Below are positions 54,690 to 64,000 of a stretch of 64,000 nucleotides of DNA, one piece after another (the first letter of the stretch is position 1; every line of letters starts with the position of its first letter). The translations under genes were made by a program, and so were the position numbers. The DNA is from Symsagittifera roscoffensis (lineage: Eukaryota; Xenacoelomorpha; Acoela; Convolutidae): assembly GCF_963678635.1 (NCBI RefSeq), contig NC_087062.1:91427845-91491844 (forward strand). The letters run 5' to 3'. The notes beneath the pieces were generated by a model. The model saw nothing but the letters and a program-made list of their open reading frames with translations. It did not search any database and was not told the DNA's origin.

Positions 54690-57060
54690 AGTTCGAAACT
54701 ATAACTGAAGGGTCAATTCCCTGCTCTTGATCTCATCGCGCGTCTTTAACCTCGGTTTCTTCTTATAGATGTGAAGTGCTTCTAATATCAGTAGCTTGAC
54801 AATGCTAATAGCTTAATCTATAGCCTCCCATGACATTCCCGCGCTCGTGCCCTCATTTTTACACTGCCTTAGATGTTGTCCTACGGGTGAGTCTTCTTTT
54901 TGTATTTGTTAATTCTAATGGTTAGATGTCGAACCATTCGGCCATTCGGTGGACTTACATCTAAAATATAAAATCTTTTAAGCCTTTTTTGATTTTAGTT
55001 CGCACGAAAATGAATATTTTGCAGCTTACTAGTGTTGAAAAAAATTGGTGCCTTGATTATGTTCCGCACATTTTTTGCAAATCTCAGGCTTTCTTTTTTT
55101 GCCTAGATACTGTACCACTATCATGGGTGTTCTATCTGTATTATCAACAACCCCTTGATGTAGGTCCTTGCGAGTGATCTTGTTGACTTTTCTTTGATGA
55201 GTCTGTCAAAGGTCCTTGAGACAATCTTAGCAGTCCAAGATTCTGGGTATTGGTTGTCTACTAATTGTTTTCTGTTTACCTTCATGGCCTCATCGAATTT
55301 ATTCTAAGTTAAACTGCTCCTAAAATTCAAGGAACTGCGCCTTCTATGTTTTTCTTCTTATAATGGAGTAGAGCGCAGCTCTTAAAGTTGAGAATTGTCC
55401 CTGTATCAGTTAATTTTTGATGCTATCCTAAGATTACGCTTTCACGCGTGTTCACATTAACGTTAATGTCAAGAGAGGCTGAGTTTTTTTTTATAAACTC
55501 TCACGATATTGTCTTACATATCTCAGAAAAAAGTTTGTTTTGAGTCTTGGTTTCTTTTTTTTTAACTCACAACATGCCGAGCAAAAACAAACAGAACAAG
55601 CTATATTTCTGTGTTCAATTCTTGAAGCTTACTACATTTTTTTTGAACCAATTAAGACAGTTTTGCATTCGACACCTTTCTGTCTAAACGTAATTTTTTT
55701 AACTACAATCTGGATAGATGTCATTTAAATCTTCCAATGGCTTTCAAATTTTGAAACTCTTTCCTCAATACAGGTTCGAACTCTTTTATCCACAAATTCG
55801 CTAGTATGTTTGCAACAGGATCTCCCATAGTCTAACCATCATTCTGTTTATTCCACATATCGTTGCACCTAAAACATACTTGATCTACAGGAAGGTTTAA
55901 AGATTTCTTCATTTTGTTCCGTGCAATGTCTGGAAGTTTCTCATGCTAAATAAAATTTTCTGATTGCAATGTCGACAGCATCTTCGAAGGGAACATTGGT
56001 ATACAAACCTTAAACATCTAAAAAAAATTATGTTCTCATTAGAGTCTAATTCATCCTTTTCAATAGTCTTTCATACTTTTTTGCGTTTGTTTCATGTTGT
56101 TTTCCTCATTTTTTTTCAAAACTTTTGGCCAATTATTTGTGCAAGTTCCCATATGAACTTCCCTGGAAAAAATAGAACAGTGGGCAGTGGTATGTCTTGG
56201 GTACTTTTGCAAAACCGTACAAACGAGCCGGTTGACTAGCTCTGGGCCTCATTTTCGTAAACAGGTGTTCACTTATGTCATTGCTTTTTTTCAGACTCAG
56301 CAGCTTTTCGTTAGTGTTTTTTTTCTATTTTTTTCAACATTGAATCATCAGTGTTATCCATTGCTTTAAATTGGTCTGACTGTAAAAATCTGGATATTTG
56401 GCTCCGTATTGGTCTGTTCTCATGATACAAAGCCTAACCCCTTGATCGAACGGCACTGCTAAAAGATTGTTGTTTTTGAGATACTTACTGGCTTTTCCAC
56501 CGTCTATCAGATGGTCTCTGATTCACTCACGTTACATATTTTTAGCTGCTGCTTCAATCTCACACAGCCCTCACCTGTTACGTTCTGATTTTTCAGTTGG
56601 GACAAAAAAAATCTACATCAGACAAATAATGATCTTCTTAAATTCATCGCAAATCGGGTTTTTGTGTCCCAGGGTTATATTTTCTGCACCCATCTTGGTA
56701 AATCAAAGCCCTCCAAAGCTATCACTGAACTGTCACATTTTTTGCCTAACAGTTTATCTTGTCTTTCTGAGATTTTTTTTTGGATTTTTTGGGTTTCATT
56801 CACTGTGCTTGAATTGAATTCTTTCTGTTCACATGTAGAATTGAAAATTGACTGCTAAAAGTTTTCATCAACACCCCACTGCACTACTAATAGTGCTTTG
56901 CTTTCCCTAAATTGTAGCTAATGTTCTGCTCGTCAAGTCTAGCCTTATTTATTTCAGTTCTGAGTAGTTTTAGCTAAAAATAATGGCCGCTTGGTCCGAA
57001 AAATTTTTTTTTTCCAGCACCCGGAATGACAAAAAATCTGGTGTTATATCAACTTTAAAC
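54690..57060 (-). pseudogene. Penelope-like retroelement, copy 2 (RT plus GIY-YIG)
   Basis: Minus-strand pieces in order: INKARLDEQNISYNLGKAKH (56,900), KASKYLKNNNLLAVPFDQGV (56,480), the RT motif TMGDPVANILANLWIKEFEP (55,830-55,770), HQKLTDTGTILNFKSCALLH (55,410), RTPMIVVQYLGKKRK (55,130) and the endonuclease end SPVGQHLRQC ... EALHIYKKKPRLKTRDEIKS (54,890-54,720). RT followed by GIY-YIG is the hallmark of the Penelope group. Several stops and frameshifts disable it. Confidence 0.8.
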
Positions 57061-57179
57061 AATTTCTCAGACGCTTTGAACCCAGTTATTTTGTTTAAGA
57101 TAGCATTTAAGATAATATTGCACTAGTTTCCTCGAAACTTTATTCTTTAGTATTCATTGTAAAAATCTTATCTATTTAG

Positions 57180-58060
57180 GAAGATCCATCAGTGGACCCC
57201 TATCGAAATGACTGTAACATTCGACCAGACATTACACAGTGGCGGAGCGTAGAAAAAGTACCTATTGATGACTGGCTGATGTAGGTTACCCAAATTCTGC
57301 TCTTTTTTAACCGTCTTGACCTAGCCAGTTGTTTTTCTGGCTAAGTACCATGTTACCATATTTAGGCCGTCAGCCAATCAGTTTTTAATCAGCTATCGTT
57401 TACAAGCAAAAATAATCATATAGCTGGGTCTTGGTTCCCCAGACAACGTAATTACTATTGAAAAAGCGGTAATTAAGTATGTTTTTACTGAAAGTTATAT
57501 ACTTATCCCATCAGAGATGGATTGACTCTTTCCTCGACTCTAATTGCTCATGCTCTGAAGTGAGCAGTTCTTATAGTCTAAATTAAAATCGGAGTACATT
57601 AGAGCGTTCAGGACATTTCAGCAGTTGTAACATTCGCCCAAATATCACACAGCGACGGAGCGTAGAAAAAGTACCTATCAACGACTGGCAGGCGTCAGTT
57701 ACCTTAATTCTACTCGTTTTTCACCGTCTCGACCTTGCCAGTTGATTTTCTGGTCTGTTTAGGGCAAAGTAAAAAGTTACCATTTTTAGGCCATCAGTCA
57801 AACGACTTTTGATCAGCTTTCGTTTGCATGCGAACACAACCACATAGCTGAGTCTCGGATCCTCAGACTACGTGATTGTCATTAAAAACACGGCTCGAAC
57901 AACCTATTTTTATATGTTTTTGTGTGACAGTTTTATATTAAATCCATTGGAGATGGATTGACCCTTTCCTTTTTCTATCTACTCATGCTCTGAAATATTA
58001 AATAATAACGGTGTTTAATTGATCTCTAGGACATTACAGCAGCTGTTATAGTTAGTTTTC
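57180..58060. repeat. Tandem repeat of about 415-bp units (2.1 copies)
   Basis: The first unit starts near 57,180, the second near 57,605 and a third begins near 58,024 and is lost after about 40 bases. Shared landmarks are CGGAGCGTAGAAAAAGTACC (57,243 and 57,656), GCCAGTTG...TTTCTGG, TTTTTAGGCC(G/A)TCAG, ATAGCTGGGTCT/ATAGCTGAGTCT and GAGATGGATTGAC. Units are clearly diverged. They lie 1.2 kb beyond the 3' end of the large minus-strand ORF. Their relation to it is unproven. Confidence 0.75.
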
Positions 58061-59257
58061 ACAGTCCCTTCACATATAACAGTCTCTGGGGGACCAAGCC
58101 TCCGCTCCCGTGATTTTCTTGAGATAACACTCTTATCTCCTATATTTCGTGTCCCGGGAGGGTTCCGTGGTATTTCTCTTCCCCCCACTGAAGCCTCCGT
58201 CTCCACAAAAATCTGTCACTAAGGTCCTTATCGTGTGTTATTGCCACGATAAGAGGCTCCGTGTTTTTCTGTCTCTGATACAACCGTTCTTCACAATTTC
58301 TATCGTTGTTCTCTTTTTCGTCTTTTTTATTCAAAATGGCCGTCTTTTTTCTATTTCTCAGAAATGTTCTTCTTCCGATCGAAATTTTAAAAATAAAAAT
58401 TCTAGAACATTCTGACCCTCCGTCGCAACACTTTTCTGTTCATAAGGCCTTTAGTCACTTTTATTTCTGTCGCGGGAAGGTTATGCTGTGTCATCTGGCA
58501 GAATGGCACATACTCCCCGGACAAGTCTCCATCAATGTCCCTATTGATCGCACAACACCGGGTTATCGTCAAGTAGGTATCCAGTTTTCTGTAACCAATC
58601 TTACAAATCGCATAAGAAAATGAAATTTATCTACTCCACTTCAACTCACTACGTGTTCACAAATGGCATCGTACTACATCTCACTGCCTTTCAACATTTT
58701 CACAAAATTTGCACCATGAGGAGTGTCCTAGATAAAATTTCTTTTCTGACTACTTACGTCGTCTTGTTATACAACTTCTTTTCGTCTCTGATTAAAAAGT
58801 GGGACGTGGCACGGCCACGCACCCGTTAAAATTAACTTAACTTCACTCACCAAGTATAATCAGTCATTTATGCGGTCCTTTCCATATTAAAACTAAGAAA
58901 CTCTGTGGCTAGGAAAGTTATTGAGTTACCCACCCTTCTCGAGCGAGTTTACTCAAACTTACCATGTCGCCACACAGTGAATTTGTGTCTTACACAGGTT
59001 AAAAACTTCAGTCGTGAATAAATAGGTAAATATACTCACCTATGTTCCTTATATACATACATAGATAGTAGTAACTAAAATCAACAATTTCAACAATTTT
59101 AACAATTGCAACAATTTTCAAAGTTTGGTCTGACCAAACTAAATCAAAACAAAAAGTTTCACAAGTTCAATAATCAAAACTTGGTTGATTTGTTCAAGTT
59201 TTTACACACAAAGACAATCAAGTTTTTCTCTCCTTCTCCTCTCTCCTTTGGTCATCT
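58061..59257. other. Non-coding flank of the large ORF
   Basis: Composition rises from AT-rich to mixed. A hairpin (CTTATCGTG-TGTTATTGC-CACGATAAG) is at 58,228-58,253. Bases 59,078-59,118 repeat CAACAATTT. A 19-base palindrome AGTTTGGTCTGACCAAACT is at about 59,121-59,139. A plus frame at 58,306-58,623 (ending SVTNLTNRIRK) has no recognised relative. Confidence 0.5.
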
Positions 59258-62200
59258 TCACTCCATCACTTCTCCATCCTGATGTTCAGCGTCACTGTCT
59301 TCCAGAACTTTCTCTAACATGTCCAGAGAGTTGCGGGCCGTGCCCCAACCCTCCTGTTCCAACAGCCTCGGTTTGCAACAAGGTAGCAAGTCCACATTCA
59401 CCTTCTGCTCCCGGTTCCTGCAAAAGCTGTTGTGAAGACATAGGCTCACGTTTCGTTCTAGGTCAGCTCTTAAGACCTCTTTCTTCTCATCTTCAGTAAC
59501 ACAAGGCGTTCCAGCTACCCGCTTCACCGCTGTGGTGACCGCGTTTCTGTGCGTCAAGAATGCTCGTTTATAGGCTCCTGGTCCTATATCTAGCTGGAAA
59601 GATTGATAGGCTTCCGTATTCCTTGACATGTGACGCTTCGCGCGTTCATACATCCAAGATGTCATCACTGCACGGAACCAAGGCATCAATCTTTGCCTTG
59701 ACCATATTCTTTCAATGGCTTTAGGTATTCTCAGAACCTTGCAGGTGGTTCTGAAAAGATCCAACTCACGACTCATTTTAACGTTGCTCAACTGTTCAGG
59801 AGTCGGCACGGCCGTCTCCTGCTCACTTGTGTCCGCGTTAGCCTCTAACCATCTCACTGCTAGCATGGCGCTAACCACCACGATTGACACTTGTTGATTC
59901 TGATCGGGCAACCCCGTGGAGTACAACTCCTCCACGTCCCAGACTAGGATCAGATTCCCGCGTTTAGGGTACCACAACGTCTGCGCCAAGCAGTAGCAAG
60001 GATACTCCCCATGGGTTCTCACTATGTTCCTTCGGGTCCGATACCCTGAGGCTCCCAGCAACGGTTCCACTTCCATCAGGATTCTATGTAGGTCGTCTTT
60101 CTCTTCTATAGTGGGGAATTCAGTAGGTAACGCTCCACTCGCTTTCTGTTTCTCGAACTCACTCACGTTTCCTTCGTTCAGTCTCATGAACTCTTCACCC
60201 ACAACGTCTTGCAACTCGCCTTCGGATCTCTTCGGGACTGCCCGAAAGATCTTTGCCAACAAGTCATATGACCTCTCTGACATTCTGGCCAACCTCACGC
60301 ACTTTGGCACAGAGAAAAGTTGGTCAACCAACACTTGTTGCGTCCTCGCATCCATCACCACCATGTGCGTAGGATACTTGCTATTACAATACGGCGCTGA
60401 GCTTGAACCCACCATATATTTTGAACCAGTAGGTCTGTGATAGGCTTCACTATCCTTCAGATTCATTTCATTCTCCAGGGCTTCTCGCCAGCCTCCAATC
60501 TTTTGTTCTGTCTGTAATGCTCCAGGGAATATTTCCACGCTGAGGGACGTCACTAGCTCATGGGCACGCTCCAAGCGCTCGAGCGATTCTATCGAACTCG
60601 TCATGCTGCAAAATCCCAAGGCTGTGATCAGGTTCACGTCCGTCACCCCATGGCAGTCTGCGACCAACTCCATGGCACTCTTATCTGACATGCTCAATCT
60701 TCCGTACAATCGTGCCAGTTGTCGATGCTGCTCGCTTAGCGTAATCAAGCAGTGTCCCAGGTTACAAACATGTCCTTCCATCCCACTGTGTTGAGCCAAG
60801 CATGTGCCTTGCTTCAACCAATTACTCGATGTACCTTCCTCGGACAGCTCCGTGGACGGGTTGCTCTTCTTCTTCGTCAATCTCATGGCCAGCAGGTGTT
60901 GTATCATGGCCAGATCATGTAAACTCGCATCATCATCCCGTTCTAACATGATATCCGCGGTCATGTCCCAGATTAAGCCCGCGTTAGGATGGGGACACCA
61001 GGAAGGTTTCATGAGTTCCCACATCACTACTAGACTGGTTTTCAAGGGACCGTCCCAAGAACCACAATCAAAACTCACTTGCCCTTTTAGCTCGGGAATC
61101 GAGGGCTCGACTACTCGTTCCTCCAAAATAATTCCAAGCTTGGGTTGTTCCACCATCAACATTCCAATTTCCTTAATCCGTTCAACCCAGAAGTTGAGCA
61201 CTGTGACTTGCTCGTAGTCGAAGTATGCTTCCCTGGCTTCTTCGTTCACGAAGGGATTATACGCCATCCCTGGTATACCAGACACGTATTGGAACGACTT
61301 CAGTTTCCCTAGTGTTGCAAACTCCTTTTGTCCTCTGGCCGCTTCAATCAAGTCTCTGCTCACTCTCAATTCTTTGTTGGAGTATCTTCTCACCTCTTCC
61401 AACTTGCGATAGCTTTCCATATCATTCGACTCCTTGCTTGGCACGGTCAATGGCATGTCCTGATATAGCTCTAGGAGTGCCCTAAGGAAGTTCCTTTCGC
61501 AATCAACTCCCTTTTGCCGAGTGATCTTTATACATTCTCCCAACACAGGAGTGGGGATGCGATCCACCACGAACCTGACAAAGCAAAGGGCATCCTTACG
61601 CTTAGCCCATGCTATCGCTGAATCGTCTTTCGAAATCAATGCTCGTAGAGCTTCCATTAACTCTAGCTCCTGTTCTCGTGATTTCGAGTCATTACTGGCT
61701 TCATACTCCGCCTTTTTGATGCCCATCAAGCACCAAGCCAGTCGTATTTGCAGATCAGTTCTCACGCAAGGATGAGCCAGGTATGCTGCCACAGTAGCAG
61801 GTGCATTCATCGTCTCATCGAAGTATTTCTGGAGGGCCGCCCTCCAAGAAATTTCTAGCAGTTTTTCCAATCCGATTTCGTTCGCTTCTGATGACATCAC
61901 TGTGCCATACTCTCTTCGATTGAAGTTAGAGTTCTCCGTAAGCCCCTTCAAATATTCTTGCATGGCTCTCTTCTCGCTCCAAGCCATCAGGTGCCCTCTC
62001 GCGGAGTTCCTCGCTTTCAACATCTCCACATAACCCCCTGCCGGATCTCCCATATGGACCGATTCCGGCACAGTTATTCGACTGTACTCGACCACGTCGA
62101 GTTGTCCTTCCAGTTTCAACTTGGCCATGTTGATTCGCGAGGGCCTATAATCTTCAAGTCCTCCAGATCCACATTGACTGATTACTTCCATTTCTAACTT

Positions 62201-63544
62201 AGTGTCTGCCAGGGTTCGCGCCGTCTTCTTCGACCTTGTGGCGGTTACGGTCAGACCTGCCAAGAGCATAGGGGGTATCAGATTCTCTTTTTCTCCCCCT
62301 GTCAGTGTTGTACTATCTCCCTGCCCGCTCTCGCCTGAACGACCTGCGCTCGTTAAAGAGGTCACCACTGCGTTGGCTCTTGACTTCACCACTCTCGGGT
62401 TCATGGCTCGACTTCCTGTCTTCCCTTTTAGTCGCTTCAGCCCTTTCCTGGCTCGTCTGACAGGTAATTTCTTTGCAACATGCTGATCATCGGCACTGTC
62501 TTCTGTTACTGACTCGGTCAGAACATCCGACTCCATGGAGCTCACTATTTTTTCCAGGACCTCACGCATGATGGGTTGGTTCAATCCCACCTTCATTATG
62601 GACTGCGTCCCATATCGCCTTATCACGTCCCAAGATTTCTCCATGAAGTTTACTCGGCTCCAAATTGCTCCTGTCTTGCCCTCCAACTCCATTTGATATC
62701 TTTCCCATTCTTCTTCTGGTAATGTGCTGAGGAACGATATCTTCATAGACTCTTCGATTTTCCTCCTCCTTGGCGATTCATAAAGCAGTTTCTGTGGGTC
62801 CCTGCTTCGGCACTCTCTAGCCTGGCTTATTGGGTCTATCGGAGATAGATCGGCCGACGCCTCCTTTGTAGGAGACATGAAGGACGATGGTGCCATTAGC
62901 AATAAACTCCCATCGACTTCCCCATCGTCGTCTTCACTGAACCGGTACTCTAGCAAGTCCCTTTCCAACGCTCCTAGATCGGTCTCTCCCGGTTTCTCCG
63001 TCTTACTTCCGGTCCCGTCATCGTTATCGTCCTGATCCATCAATTCATCGTCGTCCGCATCAGGTTTCGGCCTAGGTCCCGAGGGTCCTTGTCGCGCGTC
63101 TGTGCCCGAATCCGGCCGAGCCGGTACGGCCATGTCTCCTGCATGATAAAACAATTCATCATCGACCAGGAACTCTACCAACTCCTCGCCATGTGGGGCC
63201 AGGTCCTCTATCGTTATATATGAGCCACCTCTGCTCTCACTTGCCACCTCCAGCATCACCACTTTCGCTTCTCCTGACCACTTCAGTCTCGATAAATCAT
63301 CCGCTGAAGAATATACTTCGTTCCACGTTTCAGCCGAGACCTCTGGTCTCCTGGAGGGTAGTGCCTTGATCTTTTTCCTGCTCCAGGCATCGGGGAATGA
63401 GAAGTCAAACGTATGCGCAGCGGCAGCGTTCCAGCTGATGAAGCGCGGCTCCATCCCTCCACTCCACTTCAGCATTCTCTTCTCCGCGTCACGAGCTGCT
63501 CCGATACGAGGGGCAATGATGGGAGATGTGACTCCCAACAACAT
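59258..63544 (-). CDS. Orphan 1,428-residue protein of a probable viral-like or mobile element
   Basis: The longest frame in the window, ATG at 63,544 to stop at 59,258, with no internal stop and no sign of introns. Residues 161-177 are strongly acidic (DDDELMDQDDNDD), more acidic patches follow to about 210, and 358-389 is strongly basic (VRRARKGLKRLKGK), suitable for nuclear targeting or nucleic-acid binding. Around the middle is a Cys/His cluster (CLAQHSGMEGHVCNLGHC) that could bind metal. The rest looks mixed alpha-helical, without signal peptide or transmembrane segment. I recognise no polymerase, protease, integrase, helicase or capsid motif. The frame is GC-richer than all DNA to its left. 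The reading frame continues upstream of the ATG for 29 codons to a single TAG and beyond. A host gene of recent origin or an assembly chimera cannot be ruled out. Confidence 0.85.
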   Translation of the reverse strand: MLLGVTSPIIAPRIGAARDAEKRMLKWSGGMEPRFISWNAAAAHTFDFSFPDAWSRKKIKALPSRRPEVSAETWNEVYSSADDLSRLKWSGEAKVVMLEVASESRGGSYITIEDLAPHGEELVEFLVDDELFYHAGDMAVPARPDSGTDARQGPSGPRPKPDADDDELMDQDDNDDGTGSKTEKPGETDLGALERDLLEYRFSEDDDGEVDGSLLLMAPSSFMSPTKEASADLSPIDPISQARECRSRDPQKLLYESPRRRKIEESMKISFLSTLPEEEWERYQMELEGKTGAIWSRVNFMEKSWDVIRRYGTQSIMKVGLNQPIMREVLEKIVSSMESDVLTESVTEDSADDQHVAKKLPVRRARKGLKRLKGKTGSRAMNPRVVKSRANAVVTSLTSAGRSGESGQGDSTTLTGGEKENLIPPMLLAGLTVTATRSKKTARTLADTKLEMEVISQCGSGGLEDYRPSRINMAKLKLEGQLDVVEYSRITVPESVHMGDPAGGYVEMLKARNSARGHLMAWSEKRAMQEYLKGLTENSNFNRREYGTVMSSEANEIGLEKLLEISWRAALQKYFDETMNAPATVAAYLAHPCVRTDLQIRLAWCLMGIKKAEYEASNDSKSREQELELMEALRALISKDDSAIAWAKRKDALCFVRFVVDRIPTPVLGECIKITRQKGVDCERNFLRALLELYQDMPLTVPSKESNDMESYRKLEEVRRYSNKELRVSRDLIEAARGQKEFATLGKLKSFQYVSGIPGMAYNPFVNEEAREAYFDYEQVTVLNFWVERIKEIGMLMVEQPKLGIILEERVVEPSIPELKGQVSFDCGSWDGPLKTSLVVMWELMKPSWCPHPNAGLIWDMTADIMLERDDDASLHDLAMIQHLLAMRLTKKKSNPSTELSEEGTSSNWLKQGTCLAQHSGMEGHVCNLGHCLITLSEQHRQLARLYGRLSMSDKSAMELVADCHGVTDVNLITALGFCSMTSSIESLERLERAHELVTSLSVEIFPGALQTEQKIGGWREALENEMNLKDSEAYHRPTGSKYMVGSSSAPYCNSKYPTHMVVMDARTQQVLVDQLFSVPKCVRLARMSERSYDLLAKIFRAVPKRSEGELQDVVGEEFMRLNEGNVSEFEKQKASGALPTEFPTIEEKDDLHRILMEVEPLLGASGYRTRRNIVRTHGEYPCYCLAQTLWYPKRGNLILVWDVEELYSTGLPDQNQQVSIVVVSAMLAVRWLEANADTSEQETAVPTPEQLSNVKMSRELDLFRTTCKVLRIPKAIERIWSRQRLMPWFRAVMTSWMYERAKRHMSRNTEAYQSFQLDIGPGAYKRAFLTHRNAVTTAVKRVAGTPCVTEDEKKEVLRADLERNVSLCLHNSFCRNREQKVNVDLLPCCKPRLLEQEGWGTARNSLDMLEKVLEDSDAEHQDGEVME

Positions 63545-63631
63545 CCTCCTTATCGGTGGATATCGATGGCATTGGTCCGGCAGCGGCCTGGACCCAGGAA
63601 GCCATGTTTGTTGATTCTCTTTCGCATGGGC

Positions 63632-64000
63632 CTAGGCTCCCGGCAACTGAGGTACTACCACAGCCTCTCCTGTATCTTTCACCACTGGTCTCAAATTCCA
63701 GAGTTTTGGGTTAAACTGGATGTGGGAAAGATCCTCACGGCCCATTCGGCATTTGAAGTGGTTGTTGAAGTCCATCAACACCCAACCTGGCTCTGCTATT
63801 CTTCCGAATAGCCTATCATCGCTAGCCAGCTTTCTCAGTTCACTCTGCTCTACCCAATTCAGCACGGAACAATCCACTACTGAGACCAGGTTGACGTACA
63901 ACACTGAATTCCTGTACGCTTTAACTTGCACATCCGGGAACGCAAAGGACATCACCGGTCCATACACCACTGTGACGAATTCCCTCAGTCCGTGGACCAG
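63632..64000 (-). CDS. Upstream ORF ending at an in-frame TAG (partial, enters from outside)
   Basis: A 122-codon open stretch from the window edge to TAG at 63,634-63,632. It includes GPVMSFAFPDVQVKAYRNSV, a Trp-Val-Glu-Gln segment, EPGWVLMDFNNHFKCRMG and a C-terminus VVVPQLPGA. No start is visible, so the protein is longer than what is seen. It is in exactly the same frame as the 1,428-residue ORF, with the stop followed by 29 sense codons before that ORF's first ATG. No relative is recognised. It may be the end of a separate protein, the first half of a readthrough pair, or part of one protein broken by a nonsense change. Confidence 0.75.
   Translation of the reverse strand: MVHGLREFVTVVYGPVMSFAFPDVQVKAYRNSVLYVNLVSVVDCSVLNWVEQSELRKLASDDRLFGRIAEPGWVLMDFNNHFKCRMGREDLSHIQFNPKLWNLRPVVKDTGEAVVVPQLPGA

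Noticed and set aside
63545-63560. AAGGAGG just before the ATG of the large ORF, like a bacterial ribosome site
   Set aside because: The rest of the window is clearly eukaryotic and the word is likely chance; taken alone it does not show bacterial origin.
59185-63614. Many frames of 60-138 codons on the plus strand opposite the large ORF
   Set aside because: Shadows of a long GC-rich minus-strand frame; none has a recognisable domain.
63556-63633. Small frame starting ATG just after the TAG (about 25 codons)
   Set aside because: Too short and without features; the same bases read openly in the main frame.

Overview
The window is AT-rich, repeat-laden nuclear DNA from an invertebrate animal. 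It carries a split DEG/ENaC channel gene (a metazoan-specific family) with GT-AG introns of several kilobases. Almost all other recognisable sequence is transposon debris: hAT, Tc1/mariner-like MITEs, MULE, Ty3/gypsy, Pao/BEL, Penelope-like and non-LTR elements, plus unclassified foldback families. I could not assign a phylum. No bacterial operons, CRISPR arrays or rRNA genes are visible.

Layout: 0.5-3.0 kb is an internally deleted hAT transposon with an 8-bp target-site duplication. From 9.39 to 34.71 kb one DEG/ENaC gene lies on the minus strand. Its five exons join in phase to about 514 codons, and its introns hold the MITEs, an AATCGATT-rich satellite (15.9-17.2 kb), a decayed Ty3/gypsy element (21.1-25.6 kb), a Pao/BEL fragment and a large inverted repeat. 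From 36.3 to 43.5 kb a 530-bp hairpin-ended repeat (called family A here) has been amplified into a 1,667-bp tandem array, with a 2.2-kb palindrome attached. An apparently intronless gene at 44.5-46.6 kb (minus) encodes a 686-residue coiled-coil protein resembling CCDC170. From 49.2 to 57.1 kb lie a MULE remnant, another family A copy, two Penelope-like copies with RT and GIY-YIG remains, and a LINE fragment with a 5' inversion.

The right end is different. From about 57.2 kb there are roughly 415-bp tandem repeats, and from 59,258 to the window edge (minus) a GC-richer, intron-free reading frame of about 4.7 kb. Only one in-frame TAG interrupts it, splitting an upstream ORF (at least 122 residues, entering from outside the window) from a downstream ORF of 1,428 residues. 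Neither product is one I recognise. Compact coding, sharp composition change, stop-codon layout and nearby tandem repeats make this the best candidate for an undescribed element, viral-like or mobile, extending past 64 kb. A chimeric assembly is the main alternative.

Functionally only two host genes are well supported: a membrane cation channel subunit and a coiled-coil protein. Nothing links them beyond proximity.
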